DNA of 64,000 nucleotides, from contig JAXMDZ010000007.1 in the NCBI GenBank assembly GCA_046348585.1, positions 49,564-113,563 on the forward strand. Direction: 5' to 3'. This document shows positions 27,087 through 34,593 of this stretch, one piece after another. The notes beneath the pieces were generated by a model. The model ran no database searches and was not told where the DNA came from. It saw nothing but the letters and a program-made list of their open reading frames with translations. Source of the stretch: JADZAI01 sp046348585. GTDB lineage: Bacteria; Pseudomonadota; Alphaproteobacteria; Micropepsales; Micropepsaceae. The position numbers and the translations under genes were made by a program. How positions within the stretch are numbered: the first letter of the stretch is position 1; every line of letters begins with the position of its first letter.

Positions 27087-27518
27087 TCAGCCGCGCTCGG
27101 CGGCGGCCTTGGCGCGGGCGAAGCGCTGGATCGCCCGTTCGTCGGTGTCGCTCTGCTCGACCTGCGCGAGGTGGTCGGCTTCCCGCTTCACCCGCGCCTC
27201 TTCGGCGAGTTCGAATTTCTTCAGTTCGCGGAAGGCGTCCTGCACGTCGATGCGCGCCTCGGAGATCGAGCGTTCGATCTCGGCGATCGACTGGGCCAGC
27301 TTCTCCTTGCGCTCGCGGATCGAGCGCGCGAACGAGGGATAGGCGAAGCGGCCGATCTCGTTTTCGGTCGCCCGGCGACTCTCCTCGCTGAGATGCACGT
27401 CGAGTTCGACGGACTTACGTTCCAGATCGGCGCGGATCGCCTCCAGACCGGCGAGTTTCGACTTCGCCTCGTCCACCCGGAAGCGGTGCAGTTTGATGAG
27501 CGTGTCCCGCGATTTCAT
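27087..27518 (-). CDS. fliJ: Flagellar export chaperone FliJ
   Basis: 143 residues, almost entirely a charged antiparallel coiled coil (MKSRDTLIKLHRFRVDEAKS to the Ala-rich end), as in FliJ. FliJ is the central stalk of the export ATPase and a chaperone-escort factor. Its ATG overlaps the fliI stop by 4 bp, so the pair is translated together. Sequence conservation in this family is weak; the fliI neighbour makes the call. Confidence 0.85.
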   Translation of the reverse strand: MKSRDTLIKLHRFRVDEAKSKLAGLEAIRADLERKSVELDVHLSEESRRATENEIGRFAYPSFARSIRERKEKLAQSIAEIERSISEARIDVQDAFRELKKFELAEEARVKREADHLAQVEQSDTDERAIQRFARAKAAAERG

Positions 27519-28852
27519 CGACGCTGCCCTTCAGGCTGACCCGATTTGAGAATCGTCCCGAGTTCAGCAAACGACGTGCCAAGGTCGGCGGCCTCGGTCC
27601 GTCCCTGCGCCATGAAGGCTTCCAGCGCCGGTTGCAGGCGGACGGCGCGATCGGTTTCGGGATCGGCCCCCTGCTTGTAAGCGCCGAGGCGGATCAGTTC
27701 CGCCATGTCGTCATAGAGGGCGAGCGAGCGGCGGGCCTCCACCACCAGCGCCTGCTGCTCCGGCGGATTGCAGGCCGGCATGGTGCGCGAGACCGAGCGC
27801 AGCACGTTGACCGCCGGGAAGCGCCCGCGCTCGGCGATCCGCCGGTCGAGCACGATATGGCCGTCGAGAATGCCGCGCACCGCGTCGGCGATCGGCTCGT
27901 TGTGATCGTCGCCCTCGACCAGCACGGTAAAGAGGCCGGTGATCGTGCCGCCGCCTTCCGGTCCCGGCCCGGCGCGCTCCAGCAGCCGCGGCAGTTCGGA
28001 AAAGACGGTCGGGGTATAGCCCTTGGCGGCCGGCGGCTCGCCGGTCGACAGGCCGATCTCGCGCTGCGCCATGGCGAAGCGGGTGACCGAATCCATCAGG
28101 CACAGCACGTTGAGGCCCTGGTCGCGGAAATGCTCGGCCGCCGTCAGCGTCAGATAGGCCGCCTGGCGGCGCATCAGCGCCGACTCGTCCGAGGTGGCGA
28201 CGACCACCACGGCGCGCTTCAGCCCCTCGGGGCCCAGGTCTTCCTCAAGGAACTCCTTCACCTCGCGGCCCCGCTCGCCGACCAGCCCGATCACCACCAC
28301 GTCGGCGGTGGTGTAGCGGGCCATCATCGACAGCAGCACCGACTTGCCGACGCCCGAGCCCGCGAAGATGCCCATGCGCTGACCTTCGCAGCAGGTCGTG
28401 AAGGTGTTGATGACCCGCACCCCCAGATCCAGCCGCTCGCCGACCCTGGCGCGGGTATGGGCGGGCGGCGGCGCGGCGCGCAGGGCGCGCGGCTCCTCGC
28501 CCTGGGCGAGCGGCCCGCCGCCGTCCACCGGACGGGCGAAGCCGTCGATCACCCGGCCGAGCCATTCCTGGCAGGGAAAGACGAATTGCGCCCCCTCCTG
28601 CATGGTCGCCCGGCAGCCCATGCGGACCCCTTCCAGCGAACCGAAGGGCAGGCCCAGCGCCTTGCCGTTCCGGAAGCCGACGATCTCGCAGGGCACCCGC
28701 TCGCCATGCAGGCCCTCGACCAGCACCCGCGAGCCGACCGCCAGCTCCGGCAGGCCGAAGGACATCTCGATCATCAGGCCCTGAATGGCGGTCACCCGAC
28801 CGAAAACGGTCAGTTCGGGCACGGCCTGGATGGCGTCGAGCAGGGGGGACAC
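27515..28852 (-). CDS. fliI: Flagellum-specific export ATPase FliI
   Basis: 445 residues. FliI is the hexameric ATPase of flagellar type III export. Walker A is FAGSGVGKSVL at about residue 163, followed by VVVIGLVGERGREVKEF. The conserved VLCLMDSVTRFAMAQREIGL and PPAAKGYTPTVFSELPRLLE are present, and the length is typical. It heads the fliI-fliJ operon and is divergent from ctrA. A perfect CtrA box lies 76-90 bp upstream. Confidence 0.97.
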   Translation of the reverse strand: MSPLLDAIQAVPELTVFGRVTAIQGLMIEMSFGLPELAVGSRVLVEGLHGERVPCEIVGFRNGKALGLPFGSLEGVRMGCRATMQEGAQFVFPCQEWLGRVIDGFARPVDGGGPLAQGEEPRALRAAPPPAHTRARVGERLDLGVRVINTFTTCCEGQRMGIFAGSGVGKSVLLSMMARYTTADVVVIGLVGERGREVKEFLEEDLGPEGLKRAVVVVATSDESALMRRQAAYLTLTAAEHFRDQGLNVLCLMDSVTRFAMAQREIGLSTGEPPAAKGYTPTVFSELPRLLERAGPGPEGGGTITGLFTVLVEGDDHNEPIADAVRGILDGHIVLDRRIAERGRFPAVNVLRSVSRTMPACNPPEQQALVVEARRSLALYDDMAELIRLGAYKQGADPETDRAVRLQPALEAFMAQGRTEAADLGTSFAELGTILKSGQPEGQRR

Positions 28853-28927
28853 GCGGCCTCGTGCGGCTCAGGGTCCGGCTGGGCGGACGGAACGTCGGTT
28901 GGTCCCCGGCACTGTCCGACCGAGGGT

Positions 28928-28942
28928 TTAAGAGCACGTTAA
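28928..28942. promoter_or_regulatory. CtrA box in the fliI/ctrA divergent region
   Basis: TTAA-GAGCACG-TTAA is an exact TTAA-N7-TTAA site, 76-90 bp before fliI and about 150 bp before ctrA. It could activate fliIJ and also serve ctrA autoregulation; position favours fliIJ. Confidence 0.8.
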
Positions 28943-28960
28943 GGATAACTCCCTAAGCCT

Positions 28961-28967
28961 TTGACTC
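28961..28967 (+). promoter_or_regulatory. GANTC methylation site overlapping a -35-like hexamer before ctrA
   Basis: TTGACTC contains a TTGACT hexamer and a GACTC (GANTC) site at 28963-28967. GANTC is the target of the cell-cycle methyltransferase CcrM, and in Caulobacter a methylated GANTC lies in a ctrA promoter. I see no convincing -10 at the expected distance. Confidence 0.4.
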
Positions 28968-29094
28968 CGAATATGAACTTAGGGGCTTGCGGGCAGCTTA
29001 GTTTTTGTTAACCCTTTGCCCGTAGCGTCACTGAGAGCCGTTAACCACTGTGCGTGGCCTGGCGCGAAAGCGCTTGCCGGGGGGCAGCGATACG

Positions 29095-29793
29095 ATGCGA
29101 GTCTTGTTGATCGAAGACGACAGCGCCATGGCACAGAGCATCGACCTGATGCTCAAGTCCGAGGGCTTTAACGTTTACTCGACCGATCTGGGCGAGGAAG
29201 GCGTCGACCTCGGCAAGCTGTACGACTACGACATTATCCTTCTGGACCTGAATCTGCCGGATATGAGCGGTTTCGAGGTCCTCAAGCACCTCCGGGTCGC
29301 CAAGGTGCAGACCCCGATCCTGATCCTTTCGGGCACCTCGACGATCGAGAACAAGGTCAAGGGCCTGGGCGTCGGGGCCGACGACTACCTGACCAAGCCC
29401 TTCCACAAGGACGAGCTGGTCGCCCGCATCCACGCGATCGTGCGCCGCTCCAAGGGCCACAGCCAGTCGGTCATCAACACCGGCAAGCTCACGGTCAATC
29501 TCGACACCAAGACGGTCGAGGTCCAGGGCAGCCGCGTCCACCTGACGGGCAAGGAATACCAGATGCTGGAGCTGCTCTCGCTCCGCAAGGGCACCACGCT
29601 CACCAAGGAGATGTTCCTCAACCATCTCTACGGCGGCATGGACGAGCCGGAACTCAAGATCATCGACGTCTTCATCTGCAAGCTGCGCAAGAAGCTGGCG
29701 ATGGCGACCGAGGGCGACAATTACATCGAGACGGTCTGGGGCCGCGGCTATGTGCTGCGCGACCCGCCGTCGGCGACCGAAAAAGCGGCCTGA
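29095..29793 (+). CDS. ctrA: Cell-cycle response regulator CtrA
   Basis: 232 residues. CtrA is the essential master regulator that represses replication initiation and activates flagellar, chemotaxis and division genes. The receiver domain has the acidic pair in MRVLLIEDDS and Asp51 (IILLDLNLPDMSG) as phosphorylation site. The OmpR-type winged helix (VHLTGKEYQMLELLSLRKGT, IIDVFICKLRKKL, GRGYVLRDP) is intact. The C-terminus ends in Ala-Ala, which in Caulobacter is needed for ClpXP degradation. The start is the ATG of MRVLLIED; an upstream in-frame start would add an unconserved 15-residue tail. Confidence 0.98.
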   Translation: MRVLLIEDDSAMAQSIDLMLKSEGFNVYSTDLGEEGVDLGKLYDYDIILLDLNLPDMSGFEVLKHLRVAKVQTPILILSGTSTIENKVKGLGVGADDYLTKPFHKDELVARIHAIVRRSKGHSQSVINTGKLTVNLDTKTVEVQGSRVHLTGKEYQMLELLSLRKGTTLTKEMFLNHLYGGMDEPELKIIDVFICKLRKKLAMATEGDNYIETVWGRGYVLRDPPSATEKAA

Positions 29794-29812
29794 CCGGGCC
29801 GGCCAGGGGGCG

Positions 29813-29852
29813 GACGAAGGGCGTCGGAGCGATCCGGCGCCCTTCGTCTTTG
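29813..29852 (+). terminator. Intrinsic terminator after ctrA
   Basis: GACGAAGGGCG and CGCCCTTCGTC form an 11-bp stem, extended by CGG/CCG closer to the loop, followed by TTT. It ends the ctrA transcript before the lipoprotein gene. Confidence 0.75.
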
Positions 29853-29883
29853 GTGAGGGATCATCGTTCCGGAGAGATGCGAC

Positions 29884-30639
29884 ATGGCGCTTTTCGCTCG
29901 CAATCGGGGTTGGCTGGCGGCGCTGGCGCTCGCCCTGCCGCTCGCCGCCTGCGGCGGGCCTGAGGTGACGGTGAAGGATGTGCTGGCCGCCGAGGGCGCG
30001 CGCGTCGCCGCCGTCAAGGCGGCGCTCGTGAAGGCGGCGGACACCCTTCCCGCCTCGGCCGGCGTGGTCGCGTCCCCGCCCGCGCCGCTCGACCCCAAGC
30101 CGCTCTTCGACCTCAAATCCCTCACCGCCAACACGATGTTCCTGCGGGTGGAGCGGCTGACCGACCGCACCGGGGCGATCGACGCCGATTTCCTCTCCGA
30201 CTACCGCTACGGCTCCGACTGGTTCGACCGCATCGCCGAGGGCGACCCGGCCGCCCCGCGCGACGACGAGGCCCTCGCCGCCGACGGCATGGCGCTGCGC
30301 AACCGGATCGCCCAGGCCCTGACCGTCACCTATGTCGTGCTGATCCGCCTCACCGCCTTCGAGCCGGTCGCCGTGTCGGCCAGGGACGCCTTCTCCGGCG
30401 GCGCGCTTTCCTTCGACGCCTTCCTCGTCGATTTGCGCAGCGGCGGCATCGTGGCGGGCTGCGCCGTCGCCGCCGCGCCGGACGAGAATGTCGAGTTCAA
30501 ATACCGCGAGGGCGAGGACGACGCCGCCATCGCCAGACGCCTCGCCGCCAACGCCGAGGCGACGATGTGGCTCGACGGCCAGCACAAGCTCTCGGCCTGC
30601 CTCGCCGAACGCACCGGCGGCACGTTCAACCTCGAATAG
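29884..30639 (+). CDS. Hypothetical lipoprotein downstream of ctrA
   Basis: 251 residues. The N-terminus WLAALALALPLAACGGPEV carries a signal peptide II lipobox (LAAC), predicting a lipid-anchored periplasmic protein. The body is soluble, with no domain I recognise; it includes DFLSDYRYGSDWFDR and two later cysteines (VAGCAVA, LSACLAER). It follows the ctrA terminator and faces the CVNH gene tail to tail with 6 bp between them. Function unknown. Confidence 0.75.
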   Translation: MALFARNRGWLAALALALPLAACGGPEVTVKDVLAAEGARVAAVKAALVKAADTLPASAGVVASPPAPLDPKPLFDLKSLTANTMFLRVERLTDRTGAIDADFLSDYRYGSDWFDRIAEGDPAAPRDDEALAADGMALRNRIAQALTVTYVVLIRLTAFEPVAVSARDAFSGGALSFDAFLVDLRSGGIVAGCAVAAAPDENVEFKYREGEDDAAIARRLAANAEATMWLDGQHKLSACLAERTGGTFNLE

Positions 30640-30645
30640 ACGCCC

Positions 30646-31362
30646 TCAGTCGCAGGCCAGCACGCCGTTCTTGTTGCGCACCGTGCCGCGCTTGCAGCGT
30701 TTCAGGTCGAGATCGCTGATCAGCCACTTGCCCTGATCGGAATAGCACTCGGCCCGCATCCGGTAGTCCCGGACCGCGCCGGAGCGGCAGGTGTCGAGCC
30801 AGCTGCCCTTGGGCAGCGTGTCGCGCAGCGCGACCAGCGCCGGGGCGGGCGGCGCGACGCAGACCAGCAGCCCGTCGCGGTTGGCGATCTCGCCGCCGGT
30901 GCAGGTGGCGAGATCGATCCAGGTCGCCCGCCACACCTTGCGCGAATCCCGGCAGGTCGCCCGCAGCACGGTCCCCTCGACCACCCCATCGCGGCAGGTC
31001 TTGCTCCAGGGGCCGGGCGGCAGCGCCCCCGCGGCGGCAGCGCCCGACGCGGGCTCCGGCGGCGGCGGCGTCGCGGGCTGGGCCGGAACGGGCGGCCCGG
31101 CCGGCGGCGGAACGCCGGGCCGGCAGTCGAGCACGCCGTTATTGTTGTAGATGTCGCCGCCGCAATAGACGTAGCCGGCGATCCAGGTCTTCTTCCACTC
31201 GCCCGAATCGTTCAGGCACTCGCCGCGCAGCGTGTCGCCGTCGACATAGAGTTCGCGGCAGCTCTCCAGATACGAGCCGCGCGGCAGCGGCGTGCCGGGG
31301 GCAGCCCCGGCGGCGGACGCGAGCGCGGCGGCTGCGGCCAGCAGGGCGGCGAAACGGATCAT
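30646..31362 (-). CDS. Secreted protein with three CVNH (cyanovirin-N-like) repeats
   Basis: 238 residues. A signal peptide (MIRFAALLAAAAALASAAGA) is followed by three related segments of about 50 residues: GSYLESCRELYVDGDTLRGE, GPWSKTCRDGVVEGTVLRAT and GSWLDTCRSGAVRDYRMRAE, each ending with a (D/A)N(K/R/N)(D/N)G-x-L-x-C motif. This is the CVNH repeat pattern (S/P-W-x-x-TCR, then NxxGxLxC). CVNH domains in fungi and cyanobacteria bind mannose-type glycans; the bacterial secreted forms are mostly uncharacterised. A Pro-rich linker separates the first and second repeats. Confidence 0.75.
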   Translation of the reverse strand: MIRFAALLAAAAALASAAGAAPGTPLPRGSYLESCRELYVDGDTLRGECLNDSGEWKKTWIAGYVYCGGDIYNNNGVLDCRPGVPPPAGPPVPAQPATPPPPEPASGAAAAGALPPGPWSKTCRDGVVEGTVLRATCRDSRKVWRATWIDLATCTGGEIANRDGLLVCVAPPAPALVALRDTLPKGSWLDTCRSGAVRDYRMRAECYSDQGKWLISDLDLKRCKRGTVRNKNGVLACD

Positions 31363-31449
31363 GCGGACGGTCCTCCCGCCGGTATGGTTACGGCAGGGCC
31401 AGGGCGCGCACGAGTCCAATCTTGCGGCCGTGGTGAACGGCAGGCCGCC

Positions 31450-31821
31450 TCAGCGGGCGACGAAGCCGACGCTGGCGAGGCCGCCTTCCAGCGTCTCCTT
31501 GTCGAAGGGCTTGAGCAGCACCGCCGAAGCCCCGGCGGCGCGGGCCGAGGCGGCGTGCATCTCCTCGTTCTCGGTCGTGCAAAAGACGATCGCCGGCAGC
31601 GCGCCGATCGCCTCGCGGCGCAGCGCCTTCATGAAGCCGATGCCGTCGAGCTTCGGCATCGCGGCGTCGACCAGGATGCAGTCCGGCATCGCCGTGCGGC
31701 ACATCTCCAGCGCCCCCATGCCGTCCTCGGCCTCCTCGACGCCGAAGCCGAGATCCTCCAGCAGCCGCCGCGCCACCTTGCGGATGACGCGGCTGTCGTC
31801 GACCACGAGGCAGGTGCGCAT
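31450..31821 (-). CDS. Single-domain response regulator (CheY/DivK-like)
   Basis: 123 residues forming a bare receiver domain. The acidic pair Asp8-Asp9 is in CLVVDDSRVIRKV, the phosphorylation site is Asp52 (ILVDAAMPKLDG), and the conserved Thr (VFCTTEN) and Lys (LLKPFD) are present. There is no output domain. It lies 16 bp downstream of chpT on the same strand, so it may take phosphate from ChpT, but that is inference; a chemotaxis-type role is the alternative. Confidence 0.88.
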   Translation of the reverse strand: MRTCLVVDDSRVIRKVARRLLEDLGFGVEEAEDGMGALEMCRTAMPDCILVDAAMPKLDGIGFMKALRREAIGALPAIVFCTTENEEMHAASARAAGASAVLLKPFDKETLEGGLASVGFVAR

Positions 31822-31837
31822 GGGAGGTGTCTCCGTT

Positions 31838-32518
31838 TCAGGCCGCGGCGGCTTCGCTCTCGCGGCGCGGCACTTCGGCCGACAGCGTGACGGACGCGCC
31901 GTCCTGGGCGAGCGTCACGCCGCCGCCGAGGCCGCGGGCGATGAGGCCGGTGAGGTAGGGCTGCACCCGGCGGCCGTCGAGATCGGCAAGGCCGAACTCG
32001 CCCGCCAGCGCCGCCTTGAGATCGTCGGTGATGCGCGACATCGGGCCGTCGCCGCAGGCGGTGAGCGTGAGGCCCGCCGGCGTCTCCTCGGCGCTGATCC
32101 TCAAGATGCCGCCGCGCGGAATCGTGTCGAGCGCGGCGAGGCCCAGATTGACCGCCAGCTTCACCGTGTCCTTGCCGATCAGCATCGCGGGGGCGCGCCA
32201 GTCGAGCTTGGTCTTGCTGTCCTTCAGGAAGCCTTCCAGCGCGTCGCGCGCTTCGCCGAGGCTCACCTGATCGCCCGCCGAACCCATCGAGCCGTAGGCG
32301 AGACGGCAGAGCTTCAGCTTGGCCGCCGCCTGCTCGGCGCTCTTGGAGATCAGGGCGATGGCGTGATCGCGCATCACCGGATCGTTTTCGTCGGCCAGCA
32401 CCTCGACGCCGTTCGACAGCGCCCCGACGGGGCTGATGAGGTCATGGCAGACGCGGCTGACCAGAATGGCGGCGAGTTCGACTTCTTTCACGGCGGGCGG
32501 CCTTTCGCGAGGGTTCAC
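31838..32518 (-). CDS. chpT: Histidine phosphotransferase ChpT
   Basis: 226 residues. ChpT passes phosphate from the hybrid kinase CckA to CtrA and CpdR. The dimerisation helix with the phosphorylated histidine is LVSRVCHDLISPVGALSNG (His25). The C-terminal domain resembles a degenerate histidine-kinase ATPase domain that no longer binds ATP. A perfect CtrA box 56-70 bp upstream suggests CtrA controls its own phosphorelay. Next gene downstream is a single-domain receiver. Confidence 0.93.
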   Translation of the reverse strand: MNPRERPPAVKEVELAAILVSRVCHDLISPVGALSNGVEVLADENDPVMRDHAIALISKSAEQAAAKLKLCRLAYGSMGSAGDQVSLGEARDALEGFLKDSKTKLDWRAPAMLIGKDTVKLAVNLGLAALDTIPRGGILRISAEETPAGLTLTACGDGPMSRITDDLKAALAGEFGLADLDGRRVQPYLTGLIARGLGGGVTLAQDGASVTLSAEVPRRESEAAAA

Positions 32519-32573
32519 GGCCGGACGCGCTGGCGTCCCGGGAGCATCGCGGTTAACAAGGTAGTCGCACGGC

Positions 32574-32588
32574 TTAAAGAAAACTTAA
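32574..32588. promoter_or_regulatory. CtrA box upstream of chpT
   Basis: TTAA-AGAAAAC-TTAA is an exact TTAA-N7-TTAA site in the divergent chpT/cysQ intergenic region, 56-70 bp before chpT and 68-82 bp before cysQ. chpT is the likely target. Confidence 0.78.
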
Positions 32589-32655
32589 ACGGCGCAATGC
32601 TTCCGCTTCTCCCTTCCCCCGCCCCGCAACGCCCCGCCCGACCGGAGCGGGCGGC

Positions 32656-33450
32656 GTGACCGGGGGCCGCAGTCTCCTCGCCTCGATCGCCGCGCTTTCG
32701 GCCCGCGCCGGGACGCTGATCATGCAGCATTACGAGGCCCGCACCCCCGGCCGCGACAAGGCCGACAAGAGCCCCGTGACCGACGCCGACGAGGAGGCCG
32801 AGACGCTGATTCTCGAAGGCCTCGCCCGGCTGATGCCGGGCGTGCCGGTGGTCTCGGAAGAAGCCGCCGCGGCCGGCGCCATTCCGGCGGTCGGCGACAG
32901 TTTCCTGCTGGTCGATCCGCTCGACGGCACCAAGGAATTTCTCGCCCGCAACGGCGAGTTCACCGTCAACGTCGCGCTGATCGAGCGCGGGCGGCCGGTG
33001 CTGGGCGTCGTCTATGCGCCCGCCATGGCGCGGCTCTTCGGCGGCGACGCCGCCGGGGCGCTGGAGCTGCACTGGCCCTCGGCCGAGGAGCCGGGCGAGG
33101 CGATCGACCTCTCCGGCGCGACGCCGATCGCCGCGCGTCCGGCCGGGGCGCACAAGATCGCGCTGTGGAGCCGCTCGCACGACACCCACCGGGCCGCCGA
33201 ATACCGCGACCTCTACGACATCGACGCGGTGCGCACGCTCGGCTCGTCGCTGAAGTTCTGCCTCATCGCGGCGGCCGAGGCCGATCTCTATCCGCGCCAC
33301 GGCACGACGATGGAATGGGACACGGCGGCCGGGCAGGCGGTGCTGGAAGCCGCCGGCGGCTCGGTGCGCGAGCTTTCGGGCAAGCCGCTGCTCTACGGCA
33401 AGACGCAGGACGGCTTCCGCAACCCCTCGTTTGTAGCCCGCGGCCGTTGA
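32656..33450 (+). CDS. cysQ: 3'(2'),5'-bisphosphate nucleotidase CysQ
   Basis: 264 residues from a GTG start. CysQ hydrolyses 3'-phosphoadenosine 5'-phosphate to AMP, clearing a by-product of sulfate assimilation. The Mg/Li-sensitive phosphatase motifs are KSPVTDADEEAE, VVSEE, LLVDPLDGTKEF (metal-binding DPLDGT) and the C-terminal EWDTAAGQAVLEAAGG. Length and motifs are normal. Its stop is at the edge of an FNR-type box for the next genes. Confidence 0.94.
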   Translation: MTGGRSLLASIAALSARAGTLIMQHYEARTPGRDKADKSPVTDADEEAETLILEGLARLMPGVPVVSEEAAAAGAIPAVGDSFLLVDPLDGTKEFLARNGEFTVNVALIERGRPVLGVVYAPAMARLFGGDAAGALELHWPSAEEPGEAIDLSGATPIAARPAGAHKIALWSRSHDTHRAAEYRDLYDIDAVRTLGSSLKFCLIAAAEADLYPRHGTTMEWDTAAGQAVLEAAGGSVRELSGKPLLYGKTQDGFRNPSFVARGR

Positions 33451-33460
33451 CCCAAATCAA
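33447..33460 (+). promoter_or_regulatory. FNR/FixK-type operator
   Basis: TTGA-CCCAAA-TCAA is a full TTGA-N6-TCAA inverted repeat (FNR-box consensus TTGAT-N4-ATCAA, one outer mismatch). Its centre is about 64 bp before the start of the 39-residue ORF, which fits an activator site near -41.5. An FNR-like regulator is encoded 1.1 kb away. Confidence 0.65.
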
Positions 33461-33517
33461 GGCCGCCGCCGCCGGCCGCCGACAAGCTCGCCCCAATCGC
33501 ATCCTGGGGAGGAAGCC

Positions 33518-33637
33518 ATGCCGGAACACGTCGTACTCGTCGTCGGTCTTATCACGGGCGCTTTTGTGCTATTCGGGGTGACGCTGGCCGGCGTCGTGCT
33601 CTATTCGTCGGGCGGTCCGCGTAACGGGAAATCATAG
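33518..33637 (+). CDS. 39-residue single-span membrane protein
   Basis: The ORF encodes MPEHVVLVVGLITGAFVLFG followed by VTLAGVVLYSSGGPRNGKS, one membrane helix with a short polar C-terminus. A strong ribosome-binding site, GGGGAGGAAGCC, lies directly before the ATG, which makes translation likely. It sits between an FNR-type box and a universal stress protein gene. I recognise no family; small one-helix proteins of this kind often join membrane complexes, but that is inference. Confidence 0.72.
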   Translation: MPEHVVLVVGLITGAFVLFGVTLAGVVLYSSGGPRNGKS

Positions 33638-33663
33638 GGGGCGAAGCCCCGGGAAGGCTGGTC

Positions 33664-34503
33664 ATGGGCGAGAAGAAGCTTTCGGCGGTGCTGGTCCATG
33701 TCGACGGCGCCAAGAACGCGGGGGCGCGCGTCGCCTTCGCGGGCGCGCTCGCCGACGATTTCGGCGCCCGTCTCATCGGCGCCGCCTCCGGCCAGATGGC
33801 GATTCCCGTCTATGCGCCGTTCGGCGAGGGCTTCGTCTCCCTGCAACCTGAAGTCGTCGAAGCCGCGCGCAAGCAGGTGAGCGATCAGGTCGCCGCCGCC
33901 GCCGCCAGCTTCCGCGCCGCCGCCGGGGCGCGCACCAATGTCGAATGGCGCGCCTCGGAAGCCAACGAACCGGCCGGCTATCTGGTCGAACAGGCCCGCG
34001 CCGCCGATGTCGTCGTCGTCGGCCGCCCCGCCAAGGGCGACCCCGAGGACGTCATGCTCGGCATCGCCGCCAGCGACATCGTGCTCAGCGTCGGCCGTCC
34101 GGTGATGGTCGTGCCGCCGGGCGTCGAGCGTCTGTCCGGCAAGCGCGTCGTCGTCGCCTGGAAGGACACGCGCGAGGCCCGCCGCGCGGTCATCGACGCC
34201 CTGCCCTTCCTGAAGGCCGCCGAGGAAGTGATCGTCGTCGGCGCGGGCGACGAAACCCCGCTCGCCGCCGTCGAGGATGTCGCCGCCTATCTCAAGGGCC
34301 ACGGCGTCGCCGCCAAGCCGCTGGTCGAGGCGCTGACCGACAGCCATCCGGCCCACGCGCTCGTCCGCGTCGCCCAGCGGGTCAACGCCGACCTCATCGT
34401 CACCGGCGCCTTCGGCCACAGCCGCATGCGGCAATGGGTGTTCGGCGGCGTCACGCGCGACCTGCTCGATCACGCCGCCGTCCCGGTCCTCTTCATCCAC
34501 TGA
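33664..34503 (+). CDS. Universal stress protein with two UspA domains
   Basis: 279 residues in two Usp halves. The first (residues 5-150) is degenerate. The second carries the ATP-binding motif GAFGHSRMRQWVFGGVT (G-2x-G-9x-G-S/T type). Tandem-domain Usps respond to oxygen limitation, starvation and other stress. It is 26 bp after the 39-residue ORF, so both probably share the FNR-box promoter. Confidence 0.9.
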   Translation: MGEKKLSAVLVHVDGAKNAGARVAFAGALADDFGARLIGAASGQMAIPVYAPFGEGFVSLQPEVVEAARKQVSDQVAAAAASFRAAAGARTNVEWRASEANEPAGYLVEQARAADVVVVGRPAKGDPEDVMLGIAASDIVLSVGRPVMVVPPGVERLSGKRVVVAWKDTREARRAVIDALPFLKAAEEVIVVGAGDETPLAAVEDVAAYLKGHGVAAKPLVEALTDSHPAHALVRVAQRVNADLIVTGAFGHSRMRQWVFGGVTRDLLDHAAVPVLFIH

Positions 34504-34593
34504 TCGCCCGAACCGGGCCGCGCACGGTCGTCCTCATGGCCGCCCTTGAGGCGGCCATCCAGTTCGGGCCTGTGGTCCGCCGCTCTTGAGCGT

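Noticed and set aside
28998..29011. TTAG-N6-TTAA before ctrA as a second CtrA box
   Set aside because: Spacing is 6 and one half is mismatched; spacing of 7 is critical for CtrA.
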